Positions 10,279 through 18,148 of a stretch of DNA of 64,000 nucleotides are shown piece by piece. The DNA lies in assembly GCA_017543905.1 (NCBI GenBank), contig JAFYFC010000023.1, positions 1 through 64,000 of the forward strand, read 5' to 3'. Source of the DNA: Clostridia bacterium. GTDB taxonomy: Bacteria; Bacillota; Clostridia; Christensenellales; Aristaeellaceae. The notes beneath the pieces are model-generated. The model was not told the origin of the DNA. It saw nothing but the letters and a program-made list of their open reading frames with translations, and made no database searches. The stretch's first letter is position 1; each line of letters opens with the position of its first letter. The position numbers were made by a program, and so were the translations under genes.

Positions 10279-10317
10279 AGGCAGACGAGGCAAATGCCGC
10301 GTCTGCCTGTTTTTTTG
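10279..10317 (+). terminator. Intrinsic terminator after the PL11-GH105 unit
   Basis: AGGCAGACG (10279-10287) pairs with CGTCTGCCT (10300-10308), followed by G and seven Ts. It separates the lyase/hydrolase genes from the transporter unit. Confidence 0.9.
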
Positions 10318-10374
10318 GAATATCATGACATAAAACGAAAAATACCCGCCTATGTTAAGCATTTCTTCATCGTC

Positions 10375-10403
10375 TTGACAATCATTCTGCATGCTGTTAT
10401 AAT
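10375..10403 (+). promoter_or_regulatory. Consensus sigma-A promoter of the ABC importer operon
   Basis: A perfect TTGACA (10375-10380) and a perfect TATAAT (10398-10403) are separated by the ideal 17 bases. Such a promoter would be strong and nearly constitutive unless repressed; an inverted repeat sits over the expected start point. Confidence 0.92.
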
Positions 10404-10427
10404 AATCATAAGATTATTTATATGATT
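10404..10427. promoter_or_regulatory. Inverted repeat over the importer transcription start, candidate operator
   Basis: AATCATA (10404-10410) is mirrored by TATGATT (10421-10427) across ten bases, starting one base after the -10 box. The position suits a repressor site. No regulator gene is encoded in this locus, so the protein that binds is unknown. Confidence 0.45.
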
Positions 10428-10464
10428 TGCTGTATGTCAAATATTAGGTTAGGGATGTGATCAA

Positions 10465-11433
10465 ATGACAGTGAATGCACGCAGCGAGACTTCCATGCCC
10501 GTAACGCGCAAAATCGAATCGCAGAATTCAGTTAAGCGTTTCGTCGTTGCAATAATGAGAAATAAATGGCTCTACATTATGATGATACCCGGGCTCGTTT
10601 ATTTCCTCGTATTCAAATACCTGCCGATGTGGGGACTCATAATCGGCTTTGAAAACTACGCGCCTTACACCGGGCCGCTCAAGAGCCCGTTTCAGGGGCT
10701 CGAGTGGTTCAGGTTCTTCTTCTCCACGCCCATGTGGCTGAACTACCTTGGAAATACGCTGATTCTGTCCTTCATGAGCATAATCCTGACCTTCCCCGCG
10801 CCTATCATACTGGCGCTTATGCTCAACGAAATCAGGAACATGCTTTTCAAGAAGATCACTCAAACGCTCCTGTACATGCCGCACTTCATATCGATCGTTA
10901 TCGTCGTTTCCATCACCTACGTCATATTCGGCGCGGGTGGTATAATCTACAAGCTAACTGAAAACATCGTAGGGCACTCCATCGATTATCTGGGCGATCC
11001 GGGCGTGTTCCGCTGGATGATCGTAGGCCAGAGCATTTGGAAGGAAACCGGCTGGGGCACGATAATTTTCCTTGCAGCGCTCACCAACGTCGATACTCAG
11101 CTATACGAGGCCAGCATGATAGACGGTGCGAACCGCGCACAGAGGCTTTGGCACATCACGCTGCCTGCCATCCGCTCGACCATAGTTCTTATGCTGGTGC
11201 TCAGAATGGGTTCCGTGCTTGATACCGGCTACGAGCACCTCATACTGATGTCCAATTCTCTTAACCGCACCGTTTCGCTGACGCTGGACGTGTTCGTGTA
11301 TCAGAACGGTATTAAAGGCGGACTTTATTCCTATACCACAGCCGTAGGTCTTATGAAGAGCATAGTTTCCGTGCTGATGGTTGTCACCTCGAATAAGATC
11401 GCTCACGCTTTGGGCGAAGAAGGCCTGTACTGA
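10465..11433 (+). CDS. Sugar ABC transporter permease, LplB/YteP type
   Basis: The 322-residue membrane protein belongs to the binding-protein-dependent permeases (MalF-like), LplB branch. About six helices are visible from LYIMMIPGLVYFLVFKYLPMW (near residue 32) onward, and the cytoplasmic EAA loop reads YEASMIDGANRAQRLWHITLPAI near residue 213, the site that docks the ATPase. It would pair with the next permease and the following binding protein to import RG-I oligosaccharides. No ATPase gene is present in the locus; LplB-type importers typically share one MsmX-like ATPase encoded elsewhere. Ribosome site AGGGATGTG precedes the ATG. Confidence 0.93.
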   Translation: MTVNARSETSMPVTRKIESQNSVKRFVVAIMRNKWLYIMMIPGLVYFLVFKYLPMWGLIIGFENYAPYTGPLKSPFQGLEWFRFFFSTPMWLNYLGNTLILSFMSIILTFPAPIILALMLNEIRNMLFKKITQTLLYMPHFISIVIVVSITYVIFGAGGIIYKLTENIVGHSIDYLGDPGVFRWMIVGQSIWKETGWGTIIFLAALTNVDTQLYEASMIDGANRAQRLWHITLPAIRSTIVLMLVLRMGSVLDTGYEHLILMSNSLNRTVSLTLDVFVYQNGIKGGLYSYTTAVGLMKSIVSVLMVVTSNKIAHALGEEGLY

Positions 11434-11448
11434 GGGGAGTGAACGGAA

Positions 11449-12405
11449 ATGGCTAAAAAGAGACAAGGCGCCTTTACCGCGCAGATAAACGGCAAAACCG
11501 TCGTCATAAGCAACGCACCCGTTGGCGTATACCGTACTGTCGGCAGCGTGATATTCGACTGTATCAACTACGCAGTCATAACGCTTGCGGCGATTACAAC
11601 CGTATTGCCGATACTCTACATTATTTTCAATTCCTTTGCGACGGAGTTCGAGCTTCAGACCAGGAGCATGTTCCTGATACCGCACACCTGGTCTACCGAC
11701 GCATATATTTACATTTTTGCATCCAACAAGCTCATCCGCGCCTTCGGCAATTCCGTTTTCATCACGGTTTGCGGCACGCTTATAAACCTGTTCTGCACGG
11801 TCACGATGGCTTACCCGCTGAGCAAAAAGTATCTTAAGATGCGCAAGCCGATACTGAACATCGTCATCTTCTCGATGTTCTTCTCGGGCGGCATGATTCC
11901 CGGCTACATCGTCGTGTCCAGCTGGCTGGGCATGAGCGGCACATACTGGGCGCTGCTCATACCCGGAGCGATCTCGGCCTACAACATGATGATCGTCAAA
12001 AACTTCTTCCAGGGCATTCCGCAGGAGCTTGAGGAAAGCGCGAATCTGGACGGCTGCAACGACCTGATGACTCTGGTACGCATAGTACTGCCCCTGTCCC
12101 TCCCGGTGCTGGCCACCTTCGGCTTGTTCTACGCGGTCGGACACTGGAACAGCTACTTCTCCGCCATGATTTATCTGACAGACGATAAAATGTATCCTCT
12201 GCAGCTCATACTCAGGCAGATAATCATTACCGCAGAAGCAAGTGCGAGCGACATGACCCTTATGGACCCCGACTTCGTGGAGCCGCCCAAGGAGTCCATA
12301 AAGATGGCGGTCATCGTGGTTGCGACAGTTCCTATTATGTGCGTGTATCCGTTCCTGCAGAAGTATTTCGTAAAGGGCGTTATGGTAGGCGCTCTGAAGG
12401 GCTAA
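11449..12405 (+). CDS. Sugar ABC transporter permease, LplC/YtcP type
   Basis: The 318-residue second permease (MalG-like) carries about six helices and an EAA loop reading EESANLDGCNDLMTLVRIVLPL near residue 190. It starts 15 bases after the first permease, behind a GAGGGGAG ribosome site. The unusual hydrophilic N-terminal 30 residues (KKRQGAFTAQINGKTVV) are typical of this branch. Works as a heterodimer with the upstream permease in the cytoplasmic membrane. Confidence 0.93.
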   Translation: MAKKRQGAFTAQINGKTVVISNAPVGVYRTVGSVIFDCINYAVITLAAITTVLPILYIIFNSFATEFELQTRSMFLIPHTWSTDAYIYIFASNKLIRAFGNSVFITVCGTLINLFCTVTMAYPLSKKYLKMRKPILNIVIFSMFFSGGMIPGYIVVSSWLGMSGTYWALLIPGAISAYNMMIVKNFFQGIPQELEESANLDGCNDLMTLVRIVLPLSLPVLATFGLFYAVGHWNSYFSAMIYLTDDKMYPLQLILRQIIITAEASASDMTLMDPDFVEPPKESIKMAVIVVATVPIMCVYPFLQKYFVKGVMVGALKG

Positions 12406-12461
12406 AAAGGTTATCGGCGCACAAGCGCTTAATGATAACAATTATTTGAGGAGGTTTCACA

Positions 12462-13988
12462 ATGAAAAGACTCTTGACTCTTGTTCTGGCGCTCGTTATG
12501 GCGCTGACAGTGCTGAGCTTTGCTGCCGCCGAAGACGAGCGCGAAGAAATCACGCTGAACGTCATGCTGCCGGACTTCAACTCCGACAAGGATTGGGTCA
12601 CTCTCGAAGACGGCAACCCCGTTCTGCAGTACATCTACGAGCAGACCGGTGTAAAGCTCAATATCACTTGGGTAGCCGACTCTGCTTACGGCGAGAAGAC
12701 CAGCCTGACCGTCGCCAATCCTGACGACATGCCTGAAGTGATGGTCATGCAGGGCGTTCGTGACGCCATCATGATCTCCACCGCCCGTGCAGGCGCCTTC
12801 TGGGATCTGACCGACTACATCTACGACGCGGAGAATTATCCGAACCTCGCAGCCGGTTCAAAGTCCACCTACGACAACATCGCTGTTGACGGACGTCTTT
12901 ACGGCGTATATCGTTCCCGTGCATATGCCCGTGCCGGTATCTACTACCGCACTGACTACGCAGAGGAAGCCGGCATCACCGAAGTTCCCACCAACGTCGA
13001 AGAGTTCAAAGAGCTCTGCTTCGCCATTGCTGAGAAGGGCGACGCCTACGTTATCAATATGTGCAAATACGTAGCCGGCACCATCGGCATCACCACAGTC
13101 ATGATGGGCGCTCCATATCAGTACGGCGTCGACGAGAACGGCACGATCTATCCCGCTTTCGAGGACGAGAAGTTCCAGGAAGGCCTCGATTTCCTGCGCG
13201 ACCTCTATGCCGCCGGCGGCATCGATCCCAACTTCATGACCATCGAGTCCGGCAGCTGGAACGACGCTGAGCGCAGCATTCCCCCGAAGGCCGTCATGCG
13301 CCTCGACTGCCTCGATAACGGATATCGCTATCAGGAGTGGCTCGAGACCAACGTAGGCGCCGATCCCGAGAATCCTATCGTAACTCTCGTAACTGCGCTT
13401 CCCAACGACGACGGCGAAATCCAGATCTGGCCCCAGAACATCGGTGCTTCCGGTGAAGTCTGCGTGACCAAGGCTGTGAGCGAAGACAAGCTTCCCGCTG
13501 TTATGAAGTTCCTTGACTGGTGCAGCAGCGAAGAAGGCACCACCGCGCTCAACTGCGGCGTTGAAGGCTACACCTATTGGATCCATTCCGACGGATACCG
13601 TTATACCTATCCCGAGGGAGAAGAAGCTAACAAGGATCAGTACACTCTGTACACCAACACCGTACAGCATTCTCTCAACCAGCTGGGCATGAACGTACAC
13701 GGCGATCTGTCCCCCAAGGCCGCTTCCACGATCCTGCGTTCCTGGTATGATCAGAACCTGATCGACAATGCTCAGTACGTTATCTCCAACCCCTGCTACA
13801 CTCTGGAAAGCCAGACCAACGTGCTGATGGGCTCCACCATCAACACCACTGTCGAAGACGCTCAGGTACAGTACATTGCAGGCAAGCTCGACCTTGCAGG
13901 TCTGCAGTCTGTATATGCTGACTGGCACGCTCAGGGCGGCGACAAGATTCTGGCTGAGTATCAGGAAGCTTACGACGCTCTCTATTAA
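12462..13988 (+). CDS. Extracellular solute-binding protein, probable rhamnogalacturonan-oligomer receptor
   Basis: The 508-residue protein is a family 1 binding protein of the LplA/YtcQ class. It has a clean Sec signal (MKRLLTLVLALVMALTVL, cleavage probably after SFAAA) but no lipobox cysteine, so nothing visible anchors it to the membrane; most Gram-positive receptors of this class are lipoproteins. Codon use here is strongly biased towards preferred codons, suggesting high expression. It follows the permeases by 56 bases behind GAGGAGG, and ends at a strong terminator. The ligand is inferred from the flanking PL11, GH105, PL22 and CE12 enzymes. Confidence 0.9.
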   Translation: MKRLLTLVLALVMALTVLSFAAAEDEREEITLNVMLPDFNSDKDWVTLEDGNPVLQYIYEQTGVKLNITWVADSAYGEKTSLTVANPDDMPEVMVMQGVRDAIMISTARAGAFWDLTDYIYDAENYPNLAAGSKSTYDNIAVDGRLYGVYRSRAYARAGIYYRTDYAEEAGITEVPTNVEEFKELCFAIAEKGDAYVINMCKYVAGTIGITTVMMGAPYQYGVDENGTIYPAFEDEKFQEGLDFLRDLYAAGGIDPNFMTIESGSWNDAERSIPPKAVMRLDCLDNGYRYQEWLETNVGADPENPIVTLVTALPNDDGEIQIWPQNIGASGEVCVTKAVSEDKLPAVMKFLDWCSSEEGTTALNCGVEGYTYWIHSDGYRYTYPEGEEANKDQYTLYTNTVQHSLNQLGMNVHGDLSPKAASTILRSWYDQNLIDNAQYVISNPCYTLESQTNVLMGSTINTTVEDAQVQYIAGKLDLAGLQSVYADWHAQGGDKILAEYQEAYDALY

Positions 13989-14005
13989 TCTTAACTCCAT
14001 CACTG

Positions 14006-14040
14006 AAGGGCTGCCTTGCACAAGGCAGCCCTTCCTTTTT
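14006..14040 (+). terminator. Intrinsic terminator after the solute-binding protein gene
   Basis: AAGGGCTGCCTTG (14006-14018) pairs with CAAGGCAGCCCTT (14021-14033) and is followed by CCTTTTT. A classic strong Rho-independent terminator. Confidence 0.93.
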
Positions 14041-14094
14041 GCAGCGATACATAAATAATTACATATCACATCGTTCAAATCGTTCCTGAGATTA

Positions 14095-14123
14095 TGGACT
14101 TTCAGACAGCTATATGCTATAAT
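14095..14123 (+). promoter_or_regulatory. Promoter of the deacetylase-PL22-CE12 unit
   Basis: TGGACT (14095-14100) and TATAAT (14118-14123) are 17 bases apart, 52 bases before the deacetylase ATG. The -10 is perfect and the -35 is weak. Confidence 0.6.
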
Positions 14124-14174
14124 CCGAACAGATACACATAAGTATCAGCAAACCCGCCATATCAGGAGGCTTAC

Positions 14175-14981
14175 ATGAACAAGATTTACTGCTGCTTTCC
14201 CGGCGGCAAGCACAAGGCGCTCACTTTAAGCTACGACGACGGAAAATCTGCCGACAGACGGCTCGTGCAGATATTCAACGAAAACGGAATTAAAGGCACG
14301 TTTAACCTTAACAGCGGTATTATCCCGAACGACCCGGACCGTGTGCAGGCAGATGAAATAAAAACGCTGTATGCAGGGCACGAAGTAGCATGCCATACCG
14401 TAACGCATCCCACCATAGCCCGCTCCCCTATTACCGAGGTTGCGCGCGAGATGCTCGACGACCGCATAGCGCTTGAAAAGCTGACCGGCTATCCCGTGCG
14501 CGGACTTGCGTATCCGAACGGTTCTGTGTCGGAGGAAATCGAAAGGCTGCTGCCGCTGTGCGGTATACGCTACGGACGCGTAGTAGGCTCGAGCGAATCG
14601 TTCGCTCTGCCCGAAAACCCGTATCGCTGGCAGGCTACCTGCCATCACAATAATCCGCGGCTCATGGAGCTCGGCAAGCAATTCCTCGAGCTTTACAAAA
14701 CGCAGTATCTTTATCTCATGTACGTATGGGGACACAGCTACGAGTTTAACAACAACGACAATTGGGACAGGATAGAAGAATTCTGCCGTTTGATGGGCGG
14801 ACACGACGACATCTGGTATTGCACGAATATCGAATTCATGGATTGCATGGACGACTTTAAAAATCTGCGCTTTGCCGCCGACAACAGTTTTGTATTCAAT
14901 CCCAACGCAAACGACGCCTACATCAGCGTAAACGGAAATATCGTATGCGTAAAAGCTGGACAAACTACATTTCTGAGGTGA
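14175..14981 (+). CDS. Polysaccharide deacetylase family (NodB/CE4-like) protein
   Basis: The 268-residue cytoplasmic protein has the NodB motifs: LTLSYDDG (residues 16-23, two metal/catalytic Asp), CHTVTHP (metal-binding His pair) near residue 75, a YPNG motif near residue 113 and a late WGHSYEF histidine motif. CE4 enzymes remove acetyl groups from sugars. In this place, ahead of PL22 and CE12 and without a signal peptide, it probably deacetylates imported pectin or rhamnogalacturonan oligomers, not peptidoglycan; that assignment is from context only. AGGAGG precedes the ATG. The next gene starts four bases after its stop. Confidence 0.82.
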   Translation: MNKIYCCFPGGKHKALTLSYDDGKSADRRLVQIFNENGIKGTFNLNSGIIPNDPDRVQADEIKTLYAGHEVACHTVTHPTIARSPITEVAREMLDDRIALEKLTGYPVRGLAYPNGSVSEEIERLLPLCGIRYGRVVGSSESFALPENPYRWQATCHHNNPRLMELGKQFLELYKTQYLYLMYVWGHSYEFNNNDNWDRIEEFCRLMGGHDDIWYCTNIEFMDCMDDFKNLRFAADNSFVFNPNANDAYISVNGNIVCVKAGQTTFLR

Positions 14982-14985
14982 TTTT

Positions 14986-16005
14986 ATGACCGAGTACAGA
15001 GACCCGATTACCGGCTACAAATGCACGCGCTGGGCAGAAGGGCCCTTGCGCCACGCGAAGCTGTATTTTACCTGTGAAAACTTTTCCCTCGACGATAGAT
15101 ATTTTTTCTTTATGCAGGCTGATCCGAAAGCATTTGACGGAAAAGGCACGTGCATGAGAGCGGATTTAAAAACGGGCGAAATCGTACAGGCTACAGAAAA
15201 CACATTCGGCTTCGCAACCGATCGTTTCAAAAATATCGGATATACCGTTAAAAACGGAAGCGAGGTCTACGGAGTCGACCTCGAAACGCTTGCTCAGACA
15301 AAGCTCGGCGAGCTCCCGGCAGGCGGGCGCATCACAGGGCATCTTACCGCGACCAAAAACGGACGCATCGCCTGCAGCTACCATCTGGCGAGCAAGATAT
15401 ACGCCCTTGTAATACTCGATCCCGGACGCGAAGCCGAAATCGTTTACAGGACAGATTACCGCCTCGGACACGCGCAGATCTGCCCCACCGACGACAACCT
15501 GATTTTTTATATTCACGAGACAGAAGGGGACGCCTTCCAGCGCACCTGGATGTGCGACGTGAAGGAACGTTACGTGCGCCCATATTACGTTGAGCATCCC
15601 GACGAATGGATAACTCACGAGGTATGGGCAGCCGACGGCAGCGAGATGGCGTTTATGAAGCTGCCCGGCCGCGTACTTATCGGCGACAAGGACGGCAGAC
15701 ATTTCGATATTGTTGGCGAAAGCGAACAGCTGCTGCACCCGTGCATTTCGCGCGACAAGAAATGGCTATGCGCAGACAGAGTAAACTATTTCGGCTCGGA
15801 CGTCACTGAAGGCGTTGTGCTCATCGAACGGGCAACAGGCAAAGCAAAGCTGATCGCTACCACCGGACGCTGCAAAACCGGAGCGGATCACGAGCATCCG
15901 TCGTTCAACCGCGCAGGCGATATGATACTGTTCAACAATCCCGACAGCGACGGCATAGCTCAGGTATGCACGATAGACCTTAAGCAGATCAAGGAAGATT
16001 GGTAA
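14986..16005 (+). CDS. Oligogalacturonate lyase, polysaccharide lyase family 22
   Basis: The 339-residue protein matches the PL22 oligogalacturonate lyases, seven-bladed beta-propellers that cut unsaturated digalacturonate and short oligogalacturonates in the cytoplasm. It starts DPITGYKCTRW and shows repeated propeller strands, the family segment YFTCENFSLDDRYFFF, and a late HEHPSFNRAGDMILFNN motif with candidate metal-binding histidines. It has no signal peptide. It is tightly packed between the deacetylase (4-base gap) and the CE12 esterase (1-base gap), showing one transcript. It indicates that homogalacturonan fragments are consumed as well as RG-I. Confidence 0.85.
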   Translation: MTEYRDPITGYKCTRWAEGPLRHAKLYFTCENFSLDDRYFFFMQADPKAFDGKGTCMRADLKTGEIVQATENTFGFATDRFKNIGYTVKNGSEVYGVDLETLAQTKLGELPAGGRITGHLTATKNGRIACSYHLASKIYALVILDPGREAEIVYRTDYRLGHAQICPTDDNLIFYIHETEGDAFQRTWMCDVKERYVRPYYVEHPDEWITHEVWAADGSEMAFMKLPGRVLIGDKDGRHFDIVGESEQLLHPCISRDKKWLCADRVNYFGSDVTEGVVLIERATGKAKLIATTGRCKTGADHEHPSFNRAGDMILFNNPDSDGIAQVCTIDLKQIKEDW

Positions 16006-16006
16006 T

Positions 16007-16666
16007 ATGGCCACTATATACATTATAGGCGATTCGACGGTAGACACAAACACTCCTCCGTTTCGCGGCTGGGGCTGGGCGATCGGCGAATTCGTGCGTC
16101 CCGGCGTCACAGTTTCGAACCACGCTCTGAGCGGCACGAGCACAAAAAGCTTCTGGGATCAGGGCCTGTTCAAGCCGATAGAGGAAAGCATCAAAGACGG
16201 CGATCTCCTGCTTATACAGTTCGGCCATAACGACGAAAAAGAGGACGAAGCGCGGCATACCGATCCGTTCACTACATATACCGAAAATCTGCGGCGTTAC
16301 TGCTGTATAGCGCGCAGCAAGGGAGCTGAATGCGCGCTTATAACCAGCGTATCGAGGCGTTTCTTTCTGCCTGACGGCAGTATGCTGTATACTCACGGCG
16401 AATACCCGCTGGCGGTCAGAAAGCTTGCGGCAGAAGATAACGTGCCGCTCTGCGACCTGAAGCTATTGAGCAGGCAGCTTTATATTAAGCTTGGGCCCGA
16501 GCTCGCAGAAAAGCTGTTCGTCAATCTGGAACCGGGCGAGCATCCGGATTTCCCTGACGGGCATCACGACAAGACGCATTTTAACGCGGTAGGCGCAGCT
16601 GTAATGGCAAAGATAGTGGCAGACGAGCTTAAAAAGTACGATAAATGCAGAGGCTTTTTCCTATAA
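16007..16666 (+). CDS. Rhamnogalacturonan acetylesterase, CE12 (RhgT/YesT type)
   Basis: The 219-residue SGNH hydrolase has block I IIGDSTVD (Ser nucleophile near residue 9), the GWGW element typical of CE12, block II NHALSGTSTKSF, block III FGHND, and a C-terminal KTHFNAVGA with the catalytic Asp/His region. CE12 enzymes remove acetyl esters from galacturonate in RG-I, which otherwise block lyases. There is no signal peptide, so it is cytoplasmic. Its ATG is one base after the PL22 stop. It closes the pectin locus; a hairpin follows. Confidence 0.92.
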   Translation: MATIYIIGDSTVDTNTPPFRGWGWAIGEFVRPGVTVSNHALSGTSTKSFWDQGLFKPIEESIKDGDLLLIQFGHNDEKEDEARHTDPFTTYTENLRRYCCIARSKGAECALITSVSRRFFLPDGSMLYTHGEYPLAVRKLAAEDNVPLCDLKLLSRQLYIKLGPELAEKLFVNLEPGEHPDFPDGHHDKTHFNAVGAAVMAKIVADELKKYDKCRGFFL

Positions 16667-16668
16667 AA

Positions 16669-16700
16669 AATCGGCGCGGGCTTTCCGCGCTGATTCTTTT
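16669..16700 (+). terminator. Terminator between convergent CE12 and PAP2 genes
   Basis: AATCGGCGCGG (16669-16679) pairs with CCGCGCTGATT (16685-16695, one G-T pair), followed by CTTTT. It ends the CE12 transcript, and the A-run upstream makes it usable from the other side too. Confidence 0.85.
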
Positions 16701-17392
16701 CAGGAATTAAGATATTCACGCAACCTGACGAACGGACGCAGAGGGATATTTGTATAAATAAAGCACTCTATCAGCGCGCACATAAGCAGCGCGCCCGCTA
16801 TGTCGAGCACTGAATGCTGCTTCACGAAGGCCGTAGATATCGAGATCAGCACAGCTGACAATACGCAAAGCACTTTCCATGTTTTCGAAACACTGCCCGC
16901 CCGGCAGGTAACCGAAGCTATCGCTATCGAATACGCTACATGCAGAGAAGGAAACACACCCGTGGGCGTATCGAACGCATATATGAATGCCATAAGACGC
17001 GTCAGTACGTTATCGCGTTCAAAAGTATCCGGTCTGCCGTTTTGTATGCTGGGATACAGAATGTACACGAGCATGGCTATAAGCTGAGTGAAGATGATGT
17101 ATGTCTGCAGATGCTTAAAGGATTTTATATCATACAGAAAAAAGTACAGAAGCGAGCCGAGCAGATATACGTACCAGTAACAGTACAGTATCAGAAAGTA
17201 CTCGTTGAACTTGATAACGTCGTCGAGCCCGCAGTGGATAAGATGCAGCCGACTTTCGGGTATCAGGTTTTCAGTTATGAAATACATTATGAAATACACT
17301 ATCCAGCCAGCCAGCAGCCAGATGTGATTGTATTCAGGTTCGTTTATCCGTTTTAATCGAAACGCTTTGTAATCGACGACCGGTTTCCTCAT
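16700..17392 (-). CDS. PAP2-superfamily membrane phosphatase or phosphotransferase
   Basis: The 230-residue protein has five to six membrane helices and the last two PAP2 catalytic motifs, PSLH (near residue 145) and STAFVKQHSVLD (near residue 185), with the phosphate-handling His residues. The first motif is degenerate. This layout resembles the PAP2_3 group related to inositol phosphorylceramide synthases more than undecaprenyl-pyrophosphate phosphatases. Its ATG overlaps the stop of the acyltransferase-like gene by four bases, so it is the third gene of a coupled set that I infer acts on a membrane lipid. The substrate is not identifiable from sequence. Confidence 0.78.
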   Translation of the reverse strand: MRKPVVDYKAFRLKRINEPEYNHIWLLAGWIVYFIMYFITENLIPESRLHLIHCGLDDVIKFNEYFLILYCYWYVYLLGSLLYFFLYDIKSFKHLQTYIIFTQLIAMLVYILYPSIQNGRPDTFERDNVLTRLMAFIYAFDTPTGVFPSLHVAYSIAIASVTCRAGSVSKTWKVLCVLSAVLISISTAFVKQHSVLDIAGALLMCALIECFIYTNIPLRPFVRLREYLNS

Positions 17393-18144
17393 GAACGCAT
17401 CCCTTTCTGAGTATTGAGCGGATACATATTCTTTGGGATATTGGCGTACGGTACAACCGTATGCTCCTGCAAAGAGCGCGCTATCGCAGTTACAGCGTCC
17501 GCCATTTCCTTGCAGATGCGCTGCCTTTCATTTGCAATATCCTCATCAGGGTTATAGTATACAGGCTTGCCCAGCACCAGCTTTTTAAGCGCCGGAGCGA
17601 CGTACATAGGCACAAATGCAAGGGGCTGCTTCGTGCGCGCGTAATACATTCTGGCTGCATTTACGAAGCCGTTTTGAAACGTATATACGATTTCGTTGCA
17701 GGGTTCGTTTTTTTCCGGCAGGATAATTACACGCGCTCCTTCGCTTAGGCGTTCGACAGTCTCCCTGAATGTATTCATGACCCTTGTGTCATGATATACG
17801 CCGATACAGTTGGCGTTGTTGAATATGCAAACAGCAAGCGGCGCGATCACGTACGAAGCCAGCTTAAAAAACCATCTTACGGATTTGGGCTTGCTCGACC
17901 AAAAGTCTTTATAAGCATACGCCGGAACTTCCTTAAGATGCATCATTTCTTGCGCGCACCAGGTATAATGCACGCCCGGGAAGTACAATTCGCATGCAAG
18001 GGGCGCATGTATCTGCGCATGATTGCCCACCACTATACAAGCGCCCTCAGGTAAGTTTTCCGTGCCCTCGACGCTGAAAACCGGATATACGAGCTTTACG
18101 GTTTTCTTTATGAGCTCATACAACGCTTTGGAAAAAACGCCCAT
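17389..18144 (-). CDS. Lysophospholipid acyltransferase-like protein with altered HX4D motif
   Basis: The 251-residue protein has the PlsC-like fold signature: VVGNHAQIHAP near residues 38-48 in the place of the NHX4D catalytic motif, a middle segment, and ILPEK at about residue 145 in place of FPEG. His42 is kept but the paired Asp is replaced by Ala47. A similar form is, as far as I recall, shared by a clade of gut Clostridia proteins, so this may be a different chemistry rather than a broken gene. It lies between the E2-like acyltransferase (four-base gap) and the PAP2 gene (four-base overlap). One hydrophobic segment (ASYVIAPLAVCIF) suggests membrane association. Confidence 0.75.
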   Translation of the reverse strand: MGVFSKALYELIKKTVKLVYPVFSVEGTENLPEGACIVVGNHAQIHAPLACELYFPGVHYTWCAQEMMHLKEVPAYAYKDFWSSKPKSVRWFFKLASYVIAPLAVCIFNNANCIGVYHDTRVMNTFRETVERLSEGARVIILPEKNEPCNEIVYTFQNGFVNAARMYYARTKQPLAFVPMYVAPALKKLVLGKPVYYNPDEDIANERQRICKEMADAVTAIARSLQEHTVVPYANIPKNMYPLNTQKGMRS

Positions 18145-18148
18145 CTTT

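Noticed and set aside
11101..12441. A 446-codon antisense frame over the permease genes
   Set aside because: Shadow of the two permeases; composition is rich in His, Arg and Tyr as typical of antisense frames.
12858..14078. A 406-codon antisense frame over the solute-binding protein gene
   Set aside because: It crosses the terminator and mirrors a clear coding gene with preferred codons.
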